In this document: positions 26,643 through 34,139 of the stretch, piece by piece
How the letters are laid out: every line of letters begins with the position of its first letter
How positions within the stretch are numbered: position 1 is the stretch's first letter
NCBI GenBank assembly: GCA_026392455.1
Contig: JAPLCB010000008.1
Coordinates: 434,001 to 498,000 of the forward strand
Source: Propionibacteriales bacterium
Lineage (GTDB): Bacteria; Actinomycetota; Actinomycetes; Propionibacteriales; Nocardioidaceae
DNA: 64,000 nucleotides
Reading direction: 5' to 3'
The notes under the pieces: generated by a model
Database searches by the model: none
Told to the model about the DNA's origin: nothing
What the model saw: only the letters and a program-made list of their open reading frames with translations
Made by a program: the position numbers and the translations under genes

Positions 26643-27679
26643 GCGGACACCTCTTCCTCGACCCGCGCGGGGGCCTCGTGCTGGCGCAGCTCCGCCACCA
26701 CCTCGCCGAGCAGGTCGAGCTGCCGGAGCACGGCGTCCAGCGGCAGACCCGCGTGGTCGACCAGGAACAGCTGACGGTCGTAGTCGCCGGCGTACTCCTT
26801 GAACCCGAGGGTCTTCTCGACGGCCTGGGCGACCGATCCGACGGTCAGCGGCGTCTGCGCGGTGAAGTCCTCCAACGAGGGGCCGTGACCGTAGACCGGG
26901 GCCCGGTCGAAGTACGGCCGGAACTGGTTGACCGCGTCCTGGCTGTTCTTGGCCAGGTAGACCTGACCGCCGAGGCCGACGACGGCGTCCTGCGCCGTGC
27001 CGTGGCCGTAGTGCTCGAACCGGGCGCGGTAGAGGGCAACCATCCGGGCGGTGTGCTCGGCGGGCCAGAAGATGTGGTTGGAGAAGAAGCCGTCGCCGTA
27101 GTACGCCGCCTGCTCGGCAATCTCGGGGCTGCGGATCGAGCCGTGCCAGACGAACGGGGGCTTGTCGTCGAGCGGGCGGGGGGTCGAGGTGAAGCCCTGC
27201 AGCGGGGTGCGGAACCGGCCCTCCCAGTCGACGTTCTCCTCGCGCCAGAGCCGGTGCAGCAGCGCGTAGTTCTCGATGGCGAGCGGAATGCCCTCGCGGA
27301 TGTCCTTCCCGAACCACGGGTAGACCGGGCCGGTGTTGCCGCGGCCGAGCATCAGGTCCATCCGCCCGTCTGCGATGTGCTGGAGGTAGGCGTAGTCCTG
27401 CGCGATCCGGACCGGGTCGTTGGTGGTGATCAGCGTGGTCGAGGTCGACAGCTTGATCCGCTGGGTCAGCGCGGCGATGTGCGCCAGCAGCACCGGCGGG
27501 TTGGCGGGAGCGGCGAACGGCGGGTTGTGGTGCTCACCGGTGGCGAAGACGTCGAGGCCGACCTCCTCGGCCTTGAGCGCGATCGCGACGGTCGCCTTGA
27601 TGCGGTCGTTCTCGGTCGGCGTACGGCCGGTGGTCGGGTCGGTGGTGATGTCACCGACGGTGAAGATTCCGTACTCCAT
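26639..27679 (-). CDS. luciferase-like FMN-dependent monooxygenase, CE1758-type
   Basis: 346-residue (beta/alpha)8 bacterial-luciferase-family protein: MEYGIFTVGDITTDPTTGRT, AEEVGLDVFATGEHHNPPF (flavin-pocket His pair), LSTSTTLITTNDPVRIAQDY, DLMLGRGNTGPVYPWFGKD, and FVWHGSIRSPEIAEQAAYYG. Complete length. First gene of a two-gene operon with the FMN reductase. Substrate unknown: family members oxidise aldehydes, alkanesulfonates, or are of unknown physiology. A palindromic operator candidate (TAGTTAACTA) lies 21 bases upstream of the ATG. Confidence 0.9.
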   Translation of the reverse strand: MEYGIFTVGDITTDPTTGRTPTENDRIKATVAIALKAEEVGLDVFATGEHHNPPFAAPANPPVLLAHIAALTQRIKLSTSTTLITTNDPVRIAQDYAYLQHIADGRMDLMLGRGNTGPVYPWFGKDIREGIPLAIENYALLHRLWREENVDWEGRFRTPLQGFTSTPRPLDDKPPFVWHGSIRSPEIAEQAAYYGDGFFSNHIFWPAEHTARMVALYRARFEHYGHGTAQDAVVGLGGQVYLAKNSQDAVNQFRPYFDRAPVYGHGPSLEDFTAQTPLTVGSVAQAVEKTLGFKEYAGDYDRQLFLVDHAGLPLDAVLRQLDLLGEVVAELRQHEAPARVEEEVSA

Positions 27680-27699
27680 GGGGTGCCTCCCTGGCAGGT

Positions 27700-27709
27700 T
27701 AGTTAACTA
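27700..27709. promoter_or_regulatory. palindromic operator candidate of the LLM-duo operon
   Basis: Perfect 10-base palindrome TAGTTAACTA in an AT-rich island (GGTTAGTTAACTATTCAACC) unlike the surrounding GC-rich DNA. On the minus strand it reads TTGAATAGTTAACTAACC, the type of site MarR regulators bind. No marR gene is adjacent in the window. Confidence 0.45.
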
Positions 27710-27780
27710 TTCAACCACATGGCGCTCCGGCGCATTCCCTGGCCGCGTAACCGGGGTCTGTCCGGGATCGTTGATCCGGC

Positions 27781-29610
27781 ATGCTCCGCTTCTCACCACG
27801 CCGTGCCGTTCCGGCCACCGCCCTCGCGCTGGTTGCCGGCAGCCTCGGCCTGCTTGCCACCCCCGCCTCCGAGGCAGCCCTGCTCTACAAGGTGCAGACG
27901 CTGCACTTCAAGGTCAAGGTCGGACCCGGGGCAGCGAAGACCTGCGACATCGTCGGCGACCTCTACACCCCGGTCGGCGCGAGCGCCACCAACCGTGTCC
28001 CGGCCATCATGGCCACCAACGGGTTCGGCGGGTCCAAGGAGGACCAGGCACCCATCGGCAAGGCGTTCGCCCAGCGCGGCTACGCGGTCCTCTCCTACTC
28101 GGGCCTCGGGTTCGGCGGCTCGGGCTGCCAGATCACCTTGGACGACCCCGACTGGGACGGCGTCGCCGGGCGCCAGCTGGTCAGCTACCTCGGCGGTGCC
28201 CGCGGCATCGCGTTCCTGGACGCAGCCCACACCAAGGCAGCACCAGCCCTGGCCGTGGTCAAGCGCGACAGCGTCGCCCACAACGGCAAGACCCTGGCCA
28301 ACGACCCGAGGGTCGGCATGGTCGGCGGCTCGTACGGCGGCCAGGTCCAGTTCGCGATCGCCTCGGTCGACCCGCGGCTGGACGCGATCGTGCCGATCAT
28401 CACCTGGAACGACCTGAGCTACTCGCTCGGCCCGAACAACACCGACCGGACCGGTCGCGGCGTGAGCACCCGAACCCCGGGCGCCACCAAGCTCACCTGG
28501 GGGCTGGGCTTCTCCGCCCTGGGCATCGCGAACGGCATCAACAACGCCCAGACCGACCCGGGCCGGCTGCTGCCGTGCCCCAACTTCGCCGACTTCGTCT
28601 GCCCGGCCCTCGTCCAGGCCGGCACCTTCGGCTACTTCGACGACGCCGCGACCCAGAGCCTGCGGCACGCCTCGGTGGGGTCCTACATCTCCCGGATCCG
28701 GATCCCGACGCTGGTCATCCAGGGCGAGAGCGACACCCTCTTCAACCTCAACGAGGGCATCGCCAACTACCAGGCGCTGCAGGCGCAGGGCACCGAGACG
28801 AAGATGATCTGGCAGTCCTGGGGACACTCGCAGGGCACTCCGGCACCCGGCGAGTACAGCCGGGACTCGCTGAACCCGGTCACCCAGTACGAGACCGGGC
28901 GGATCCTGAGCTGGTTCGAGAAGCACCTCAAGGGCCGCGACGTCGACACCGGACCCGAGTTCGCCTACTTCCGGGACTGGATCACCTACCAGGGCAACGC
29001 CAGGCCGGCGTACGCGACAGCCGCCAGCTTCCCGGTCGGCCAGGAGAAGCCGTTCTACCTCTCCGGGAAGAACCTGGTCAGCTCGCCCGTCGGCCTGACC
29101 GCAACGGACCAGTCCATCGTCACGGCCCCTGCCGGCGTACCCACGAACCTGAACACCGTGGACGCGATCGGCTTCTTCGCCGAAGCGCCGGCGCTCGAGG
29201 GGGACCTCCCGGGCACCACCGCGACCTGGAACACCGGCGCCCTGGCCCGAAGCCTCACGGTCGTCGGCTCACCCCGGCTGAACCTGCGGGTCTCCTCGCC
29301 GATCGCTGCCGCGACCCAGGCGGCCGGGGCCCCGGGCGAGCTGGTCCTCTTCATCCGTGTCCAGGACGTCGGGCCCGACGGCACCGCCACCGACGTCAAC
29401 GACCTGACCGCGCCGGTACGGATCCCGGACGTCACGGTGCCGTTCACCACCACCCTGCCGGCCTTCGTGCACCAGTTCGCCGCCGGCCACCAGCTCCGCC
29501 TGGTGGTCTCCTCGAGCTCGGTGAACTACCGCGGCGGCCTGCTGTCGAACGTGGTCACCATCAGCTCAGGCAGCGCCGGCCAGGTCCTGCGGCTCCCGGT
29601 CGTCAACTAA
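27781..29610 (+). CDS. exported CocE/NonD-type alpha/beta hydrolase (X-Pro dipeptidyl-peptidase family)
   Basis: 609 residues. Sec signal peptide MLRFSPRRAVPATALALVAG...TPASEA (about 1-36). The alpha/beta-hydrolase core runs to about residue 400: GDLYTPVGASATNRVPAIM, nucleophile elbow GMVGGSYGGQVQFAIASVD (Ser near 184), the acid candidate IQGESDTLFNLNEG, and a His in SWGHSQGTP. A C-terminal jelly-roll domain of the X-Pro dipeptidyl-peptidase/CocE kind follows (RSLTVVGSPRLNLRVSSP...FVHQFAAGHQLRLVVSSSSV). Secreted esterase or peptidase; substrate unknown. It stands alone, followed by the convergent MMPL transporter gene. Confidence 0.88.
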   Translation: MLRFSPRRAVPATALALVAGSLGLLATPASEAALLYKVQTLHFKVKVGPGAAKTCDIVGDLYTPVGASATNRVPAIMATNGFGGSKEDQAPIGKAFAQRGYAVLSYSGLGFGGSGCQITLDDPDWDGVAGRQLVSYLGGARGIAFLDAAHTKAAPALAVVKRDSVAHNGKTLANDPRVGMVGGSYGGQVQFAIASVDPRLDAIVPIITWNDLSYSLGPNNTDRTGRGVSTRTPGATKLTWGLGFSALGIANGINNAQTDPGRLLPCPNFADFVCPALVQAGTFGYFDDAATQSLRHASVGSYISRIRIPTLVIQGESDTLFNLNEGIANYQALQAQGTETKMIWQSWGHSQGTPAPGEYSRDSLNPVTQYETGRILSWFEKHLKGRDVDTGPEFAYFRDWITYQGNARPAYATAASFPVGQEKPFYLSGKNLVSSPVGLTATDQSIVTAPAGVPTNLNTVDAIGFFAEAPALEGDLPGTTATWNTGALARSLTVVGSPRLNLRVSSPIAAATQAAGAPGELVLFIRVQDVGPDGTATDVNDLTAPVRIPDVTVPFTTTLPAFVHQFAAGHQLRLVVSSSSVNYRGGLLSNVVTISSGSAGQVLRLPVVN

Positions 29611-29643
29611 CCACCCAGGACGGGGAAACACCGATGCACCGGT

Positions 29644-31821
29644 TCAGGACTCGCGAATCCCGTACCGCTCCCAGAAACGTCGGAGCGGGCCGGGCGCCCA
29701 CCAGTTCCATCTGCCGAGCAGCTTCATCGTCGCGGGCACGAGCAGCGCGCGGACAATGGTTGCGTCGACCAGGAGCGCGACCAGCATGCCCACCCCGATC
29801 ATCTTCATGAAGACGATCCCGCTGGTGGAGAAGCCGCCGATCACCACCGCGAGCAGCAGCGCGGCCGAGGTGATGATCCGTCCGGTCTTCTGAACGCCGA
29901 CCGCCACCGCATCGGTGTTGCGCTCGGTCGGGGTGAGACCTGAGCCGGCCGTCCTGTCCCACTGCTCCCGGACCCGGCTGAGCAGGAAGACCTCGTAGTC
30001 CATCGACAGACCGACCAGGATCGCCAGCATGAAGATCGGCTGGGTGGCGTCCAGGAAGCCGGTCGCGCTGTAGTCGAGGAAGCCCTCCAGGCGCCCGCCG
30101 CCGAAGATCCAGGTGATCACCCCGAACGAGGCGCTGATCGAGAGCACGTTCATCAGCACCGCCTTGATCGGCAGCACCACCGACCCGAACGCCAGGAACA
30201 GCAGCACCAGCATCACCGCGACGATGATCCCGGCCATCCACGGCAGGTGCGTCTTGATCGACCCCAGCAGGTCGACGGTGTCGGCGGTCAGGCCGCCGAC
30301 CAGGACCTTCTCCTCCCCCGGTCCCGGCACGTCGCGCAGGTCCCGGACGATGTCGAGCGAGGTCTCGTCCTGGCTGTTGCCGGACCAGGTGGCGCGCAGG
30401 AGGGTCTTGCCGTTCTCGGAGGCGACCGGGAGGACGGCAGCGGCCGGGACAGCGGCGCGGGCGCGCTCGACGTACTGGTCGACCTGGGTCTGGTCACCGG
30501 TGCTCAGCAGCAGGTTGGCCGAGGACTTCTCCCCGGCGAACTGCTCGTTGATCTTCTCGGCGGCGACGTGGGCCGGGTGGTCGGGCGGGAGCACCCGGTA
30601 GTCGACCGAGCCCCACTTCACCCCGAGGAAGGGCGAGGCCACCAGCAGCAGGAGACCGACGACGGCGACCATCACCACCACCGGCCGCTTCATCACCGCG
30701 TGCGCCAAGCGGGCCCAGGCGCCGTGCTCGGTATCGGTCTCGACCGGCCGGTGACGCCGCCACGGCATCCGGCCGTTGTCGATCCGGCGACCGAGCAGCA
30801 CCAGCACGGCCGGCAGGATCGTCAACGCGGTGACGACACCGACCAAGGTCGCGGCGATCCCGCCGTACCCGAGGCTCCGCAGGAAGTTCTGCGGGAACAC
30901 CAGCAGCGCCGACATCGCCGCCGCGACCGTGAAGCCGGAGAACAGCACGGTCCGGCCGGCCGTCGCGAGGGTGATCCTCATGGCCTTCCTCGAGGCGTCC
31001 GGGTCGTCGGTGGGCAGCTCGGCGAGCTCCTCGCGGAAACGGCTGATGACGAAGAGCGCGTAGTCGATCGCCAGCCCCATGCCGAGCAGGGAGATCACGT
31101 TGATCGAGAAGATCGAAACCTCGCCGACGTTGGTGATCAGCCGCACGATCGCGAGCGCACCGAGGACCGAGATTGCGCCGACCATCACCGGCATCAGCGC
31201 GGCGACCAGGCTGCCGAAGATGAGCAGCGACAGGATCAGCACGATCGGAAGCGTGATCAGCTCGGCGCGCGCCAGGTCTGCGCTGACGGTTTCGTTGACG
31301 CCGGTGTACACCGCCCACGGCCCGGCGATGTCCAGGCTGAGGCCGTCGTCGACGGGCCGCTCGAGCAACGGCAGGATGCGTTCGTTGTTGTCGCTCTGGT
31401 CGTCCTGGCCGGCACCGGCCAGGGAGATCAGCACCTGGACGGCGTGCTGGTCGTCACTGACCAGCCCGGCGTCGCGACCGGCCGGCATCCAGGGAGTGAG
31501 CACCGAGGTGACCGCGTCGCCCGGGATCACTGCCAGACGTGCCGCCACGTCCCGGGCGAACTCGGAGTCCGCCGCGGCCGGGTCGGCCTTCAGGGTGTCG
31601 CTGCGGTAGAGCAGCACCACGTCGATGGCCTTGTTCCCGAAGGCAGCCTGTTCGGCGACGAGCTCCTTGGCCGAGTCGGTCGCCGGGTCGTCGAACCCGC
31701 CCTTGCCCAGCGAGTCGAACACGCCGAGGCCGTACGCCGACGCAGCGATCGTGACGATGACGCCGGTCACGAGGACGGCCTTCGCGCGGTGCAGCAGGAC
31801 CCGGGTCCAACGGTTCAACAT
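29644..31821 (-). CDS. MMPL/RND family transporter
   Basis: 725-residue membrane transporter with two repeated halves. Each half has one membrane helix, a large extracellular loop and a five-helix bundle. Half one: KAVLVTGVIVTIAASAYGLG, then LITLPIVLILSLLIFGSL to GMGLAIDYALFVISRFREEL, with the intramembrane Asp-Tyr proton-relay pair. Half two: PVVVMVAVVGLLLLVASPFL ... GLSMDYEVFLLSRVREQWDR. The family exports lipids or drugs. It is divergent from a TetR gene with a perfect 31-base operator between them, so it is very likely repressed by that TetR. Start ATG 31821 (MLNRWTRVLLHRAK). Confidence 0.93.
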   Translation of the reverse strand: MLNRWTRVLLHRAKAVLVTGVIVTIAASAYGLGVFDSLGKGGFDDPATDSAKELVAEQAAFGNKAIDVVLLYRSDTLKADPAAADSEFARDVAARLAVIPGDAVTSVLTPWMPAGRDAGLVSDDQHAVQVLISLAGAGQDDQSDNNERILPLLERPVDDGLSLDIAGPWAVYTGVNETVSADLARAELITLPIVLILSLLIFGSLVAALMPVMVGAISVLGALAIVRLITNVGEVSIFSINVISLLGMGLAIDYALFVISRFREELAELPTDDPDASRKAMRITLATAGRTVLFSGFTVAAAMSALLVFPQNFLRSLGYGGIAATLVGVVTALTILPAVLVLLGRRIDNGRMPWRRHRPVETDTEHGAWARLAHAVMKRPVVVMVAVVGLLLLVASPFLGVKWGSVDYRVLPPDHPAHVAAEKINEQFAGEKSSANLLLSTGDQTQVDQYVERARAAVPAAAVLPVASENGKTLLRATWSGNSQDETSLDIVRDLRDVPGPGEEKVLVGGLTADTVDLLGSIKTHLPWMAGIIVAVMLVLLFLAFGSVVLPIKAVLMNVLSISASFGVITWIFGGGRLEGFLDYSATGFLDATQPIFMLAILVGLSMDYEVFLLSRVREQWDRTAGSGLTPTERNTDAVAVGVQKTGRIITSAALLLAVVIGGFSTSGIVFMKMIGVGMLVALLVDATIVRALLVPATMKLLGRWNWWAPGPLRRFWERYGIRES

Positions 31822-31847
31822 GGCGACTCCTGGGAGGGAAGCTCGAG

Positions 31848-31878
31848 GTTTACACCGTTAACTGTAAACGGTGTAAAC
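31848..31878. promoter_or_regulatory. TetR operator between MMPL transporter and tetR
   Basis: Perfect 12-base inverted repeat GTTTACACCGTT ... AACGGTGTAAAC with a 7-base spacer (AACTGTA), centred in the divergent promoter region. AT-rich for this genome. Almost surely the binding site of the TetR protein encoded at 31933, controlling both genes. Confidence 0.85.
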
Positions 31879-31932
31879 TAGGTTTCGTCAAGTCGTACCG
31901 TTGTGACCCACGTCGCCTGACCCGGAGTAGCC

Positions 31933-32661
31933 GTGACCCTCACCCGCGCAGAAGCCCACGCCGCCACCACGGCCCGGATCGTCGCGGCCGCCCGGACGCT
32001 GCTGGCTCAGCGGGCCGACGTTTCCCTCCGTGCGGTCGCCCGCGAGCTCGGCCTGACCGCACCGGCGCTCTACCGGTACGCCGCCAGCCACGAGGACCTG
32101 ATCCTGATGGTGGCGCTGAACATCGACGCCGACGTCGGCGAGCGGATCACCGCCGCCGCCGACGCCCAGCCGGCCGGCGACACGGCGGCCCGACTCGTCG
32201 CCGCGACGGTCGAGTTCCGGCAGTGGGCGCTGGAGAACCGCGAGGAGTTCGCCCTCGTCTTCACCAACGTCGACGTCGAGTGCCTCGAGGCCCTCAACAG
32301 CGTCACGTCGGTCGGGGTGAAGTTCTCCGAGATGCTCTTCGAGCTCTGGGGGGAGAAGCAGTTCCCGATCCCGCAGCTCGCCGACCTCGACCCCGCCCTG
32401 GCCGAGATCCTGCGAGACCCGCAGACCCCGGCCGACGTGTCCGGCGTACCCGATCAGCTCCGGGGCCTGATCTGGGTCCTCGAGCGCGCCTGGTCACGGC
32501 TCTACGGGACGGTCACCCTCGAGGTCTTCCGGCACATCGACCCGCGCCTGGTCGAGCAGGCGCACCTGTTCCGGGCCATGATCGAGGACCAGGCCGAGCC
32601 CCTCGGACTGGTCGACGACCTCCCCCGGCTCCGCGCCCTGATCACCGACCTGCTCCGTTGA
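31933..32661 (+). CDS. TetR/AcrR regulator with WHG-type C-terminal domain
   Basis: 242 residues from GTG 31933, with GGAG six bases upstream. N-terminal DNA-binding helices: TTARIVAAARTLLAQRADVS, LRAVARELGLTAPALYRYAA (recognition helix), SHEDLILM. The ligand-binding C-terminal domain has the WHG pattern (EFRQWALENREEFALVFTN...GLIWVLERAWSRLYGTVTLE). Divergent from the MMPL transporter; likely a local repressor released by the transporter's substrate or a toxic lipophile (inference). It ends within a symmetrical terminator shared with the convergent VOC gene. Confidence 0.93.
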   Translation: MTLTRAEAHAATTARIVAAARTLLAQRADVSLRAVARELGLTAPALYRYAASHEDLILMVALNIDADVGERITAAADAQPAGDTAARLVAATVEFRQWALENREEFALVFTNVDVECLEALNSVTSVGVKFSEMLFELWGEKQFPIPQLADLDPALAEILRDPQTPADVSGVPDQLRGLIWVLERAWSRLYGTVTLEVFRHIDPRLVEQAHLFRAMIEDQAEPLGLVDDLPRLRALITDLLR

Positions 32662-32752
32662 GAAGGGCCTGACGCGCGTTCGACATGGGCCCTACGCACC
32701 GAGAGCCCGACCAGAAGGCCCTGCTCAAGCGTGCGGCGGGCCCTTCTCAACG
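32656..32752. terminator. bidirectional terminator; both arms include a stop codon
   Basis: CGTTGAGAAGGGCC (32656-32669) is exactly repeated in inverse as GGCCCTTCTCAACG (32739-32752). The first arm contains the TGA of tetR, the second the TGA of the convergent VOC gene. The roughly 69-base loop contains further GGGCC-type inverted bits (ATGGGCCCTAC, AGAAGGCCCTG). Confidence 0.65.
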
Positions 32753-33127
32753 AGCTTGGAACAGGCCCATCAAGTTGCCCTCGACGTCCTTGAAGTACGC
32801 CGCGTAGCCGATGTCGCCGACCTCCTGGCGACCCAGGACCGCCATCCCCCCGAGGGACTCGATCTTGGCGATCGCCGCGTCGATGTCGTCGACGTCGATC
32901 GTCACCACGGGCCGATCGGTCGGGGACTCGCGCTTGACCATGCCACCGCCGATGTAGCCGGACTCGGTCGGGAAACCGGTCGCCTTGTCGGTGGGACCGG
33001 ACTGCACGATCGAGTAGTGCGCCTCGGGGAAGTCGAGGATCCGCCAGCCGAAGGCGTCAGCGTAGAACTTCTGCGCCCGGGCCTTATCGTCGTAGGGAAT
33101 CTCGAAGTGCACGACACGTCCAGTCAT
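32747..33127 (-). CDS. VOC (glyoxalase/bleomycin-resistance) family protein
   Basis: 126 residues from ATG 33127 (MTGRVVHFEIPYDD); a longer start upstream lacks the fold. Two beta-alpha-beta-beta-beta modules are visible: VVHFEIPYDDKARAQKFYADAFGWRILDF and VVTIDVDDIDAAIAKIESLGG, ending in the typical AAYFKDVEGNLMGLFQ. His and Glu positions suit a metal site. The exact reaction is unknown. Single gene ending in the shared terminator. Confidence 0.85.
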   Translation of the reverse strand: MTGRVVHFEIPYDDKARAQKFYADAFGWRILDFPEAHYSIVQSGPTDKATGFPTESGYIGGGMVKRESPTDRPVVTIDVDDIDAAIAKIESLGGMAVLGRQEVGDIGYAAYFKDVEGNLMGLFQAR

Positions 33128-33249
33128 GGGGCCCAGAGTAGCGGCCCGCACGTGCGCTCCAACATGCACAACCTCGATCCGGACCTGCCGCCCGCACAGA
33201 TCGGGAGGTTGGGCCTGTTCCCCGGAGCACGACCCCCCACCCTGCCGAC

Positions 33250-34122
33250 ATGAGACCCGAAGAAGCAGTGGCCCGCCTCGGCGGGATCACCACCCGGGCG
33301 GCGATTCTCGAGCTCGTCTCTGCCCGGGCACTCAAGCACGCAGTCGACGAGGGTCGGGTGACCCGCGACGGTCTCGGTCGGTACTCGTCCCGCCTGATCG
33401 GCGATGCCCTGCATGCAGCTCACGCGCTCTCGGGGACGGTGTCCCACCTCAGTGCAGCCCTGCACTGGGGTTGGGAGGTGAAGACTCCACCGACCGAGCC
33501 CCACGTCACCGTTCGGCGCAAGCGGAACATCCGCCCAGACCGACGCAGCGAGGTCGTCCTCCACTGGTCCGACCTGCAGCCGGCCGATGTGCGCGGGCAC
33601 GTCACCTCGCCCTCCCGGACCCTCACCGACTGTCTGGCCACGCTGCCGTTCGACGAGGGTCTCGCGGTGGCTGACTCCGCCCTGCGGCACGGCGCTCTCA
33701 CACCCTGCGAGCTGCAGCGGCTTGTCGCTGCGCTGGGTGGCCGCGGGTCGGGGACGGCGCGGCGGGTCGCCGCGGCGGCGGACGCGAGAGCAGCGAACCC
33801 GTTCGAATCGACGCTGCGCGCGATCGCCCTCGGCGTCCCGCGGCTGAACTGCGTTCCTCAGGTCCGGATCGGCGAGTTCCGACCCGATCTCGTCGACGAG
33901 GCGCGGCGCCTCGTGCTGGAGGCGGACTCGCACACCTGGCACAGCTCCAGGTCCGCGCTCCGCAACGACTGCCGTCGCTACAACGCGCTGGTCCTGCGCG
34001 GGTGGACGGTGCTGCGCTTCGCGTGGGAAGACGTGATGCTGCGACCCGACCTGGTGGAAACCGATATCCGGCGCTTCGCTGAACAGGCACTACCTGTTCG
34101 CGGCGCCCGGCAGCGGCCGTGA
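33250..34122 (+). CDS. AbiEi-like winged-helix plus DUF559 (Vsr-like endonuclease fold) protein
   Basis: 290 residues. The N-terminal part (PEEAVARLGGITTRAAILEL, DEGRVTRDGLGRYSS, HALSGTVSHLSAALHWGW) resembles the AbiEi-type antitoxin winged helix and its following domain. The C-terminal 100 residues have a restriction-endonuclease-like DUF559 pattern: NPFESTLRAIAL (Glu), FRPDLVDEARRLVLEADS (Asp...Glu-x-Asp), and YNALVLRGWTVLRFAWEDVM. The three acidic positions match a PD-(D/E)xK active site. Such orphan proteins are common in actinobacteria. No AbiEii-type toxin gene is next to it, so a toxin-antitoxin role is not supported here. Single gene with no clear promoter. Confidence 0.75.
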   Translation: MRPEEAVARLGGITTRAAILELVSARALKHAVDEGRVTRDGLGRYSSRLIGDALHAAHALSGTVSHLSAALHWGWEVKTPPTEPHVTVRRKRNIRPDRRSEVVLHWSDLQPADVRGHVTSPSRTLTDCLATLPFDEGLAVADSALRHGALTPCELQRLVAALGGRGSGTARRVAAAADARAANPFESTLRAIALGVPRLNCVPQVRIGEFRPDLVDEARRLVLEADSHTWHSSRSALRNDCRRYNALVLRGWTVLRFAWEDVMLRPDLVETDIRRFAEQALPVRGARQRP

Positions 34123-34139
34123 GGCGAGGTAGTGCCCGC

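Noticed and set aside
26031-27317. 428-residue fusion ending in the FMN reductase
   Set aside because: The N-terminal part is an out-of-frame reading of the LLM monooxygenase gene. The reductase starts at 26642 with the ATGA overlap.
33250-34122. Complete AbiE toxin-antitoxin system
   Set aside because: No AbiEii nucleotidyltransferase gene lies on either side.
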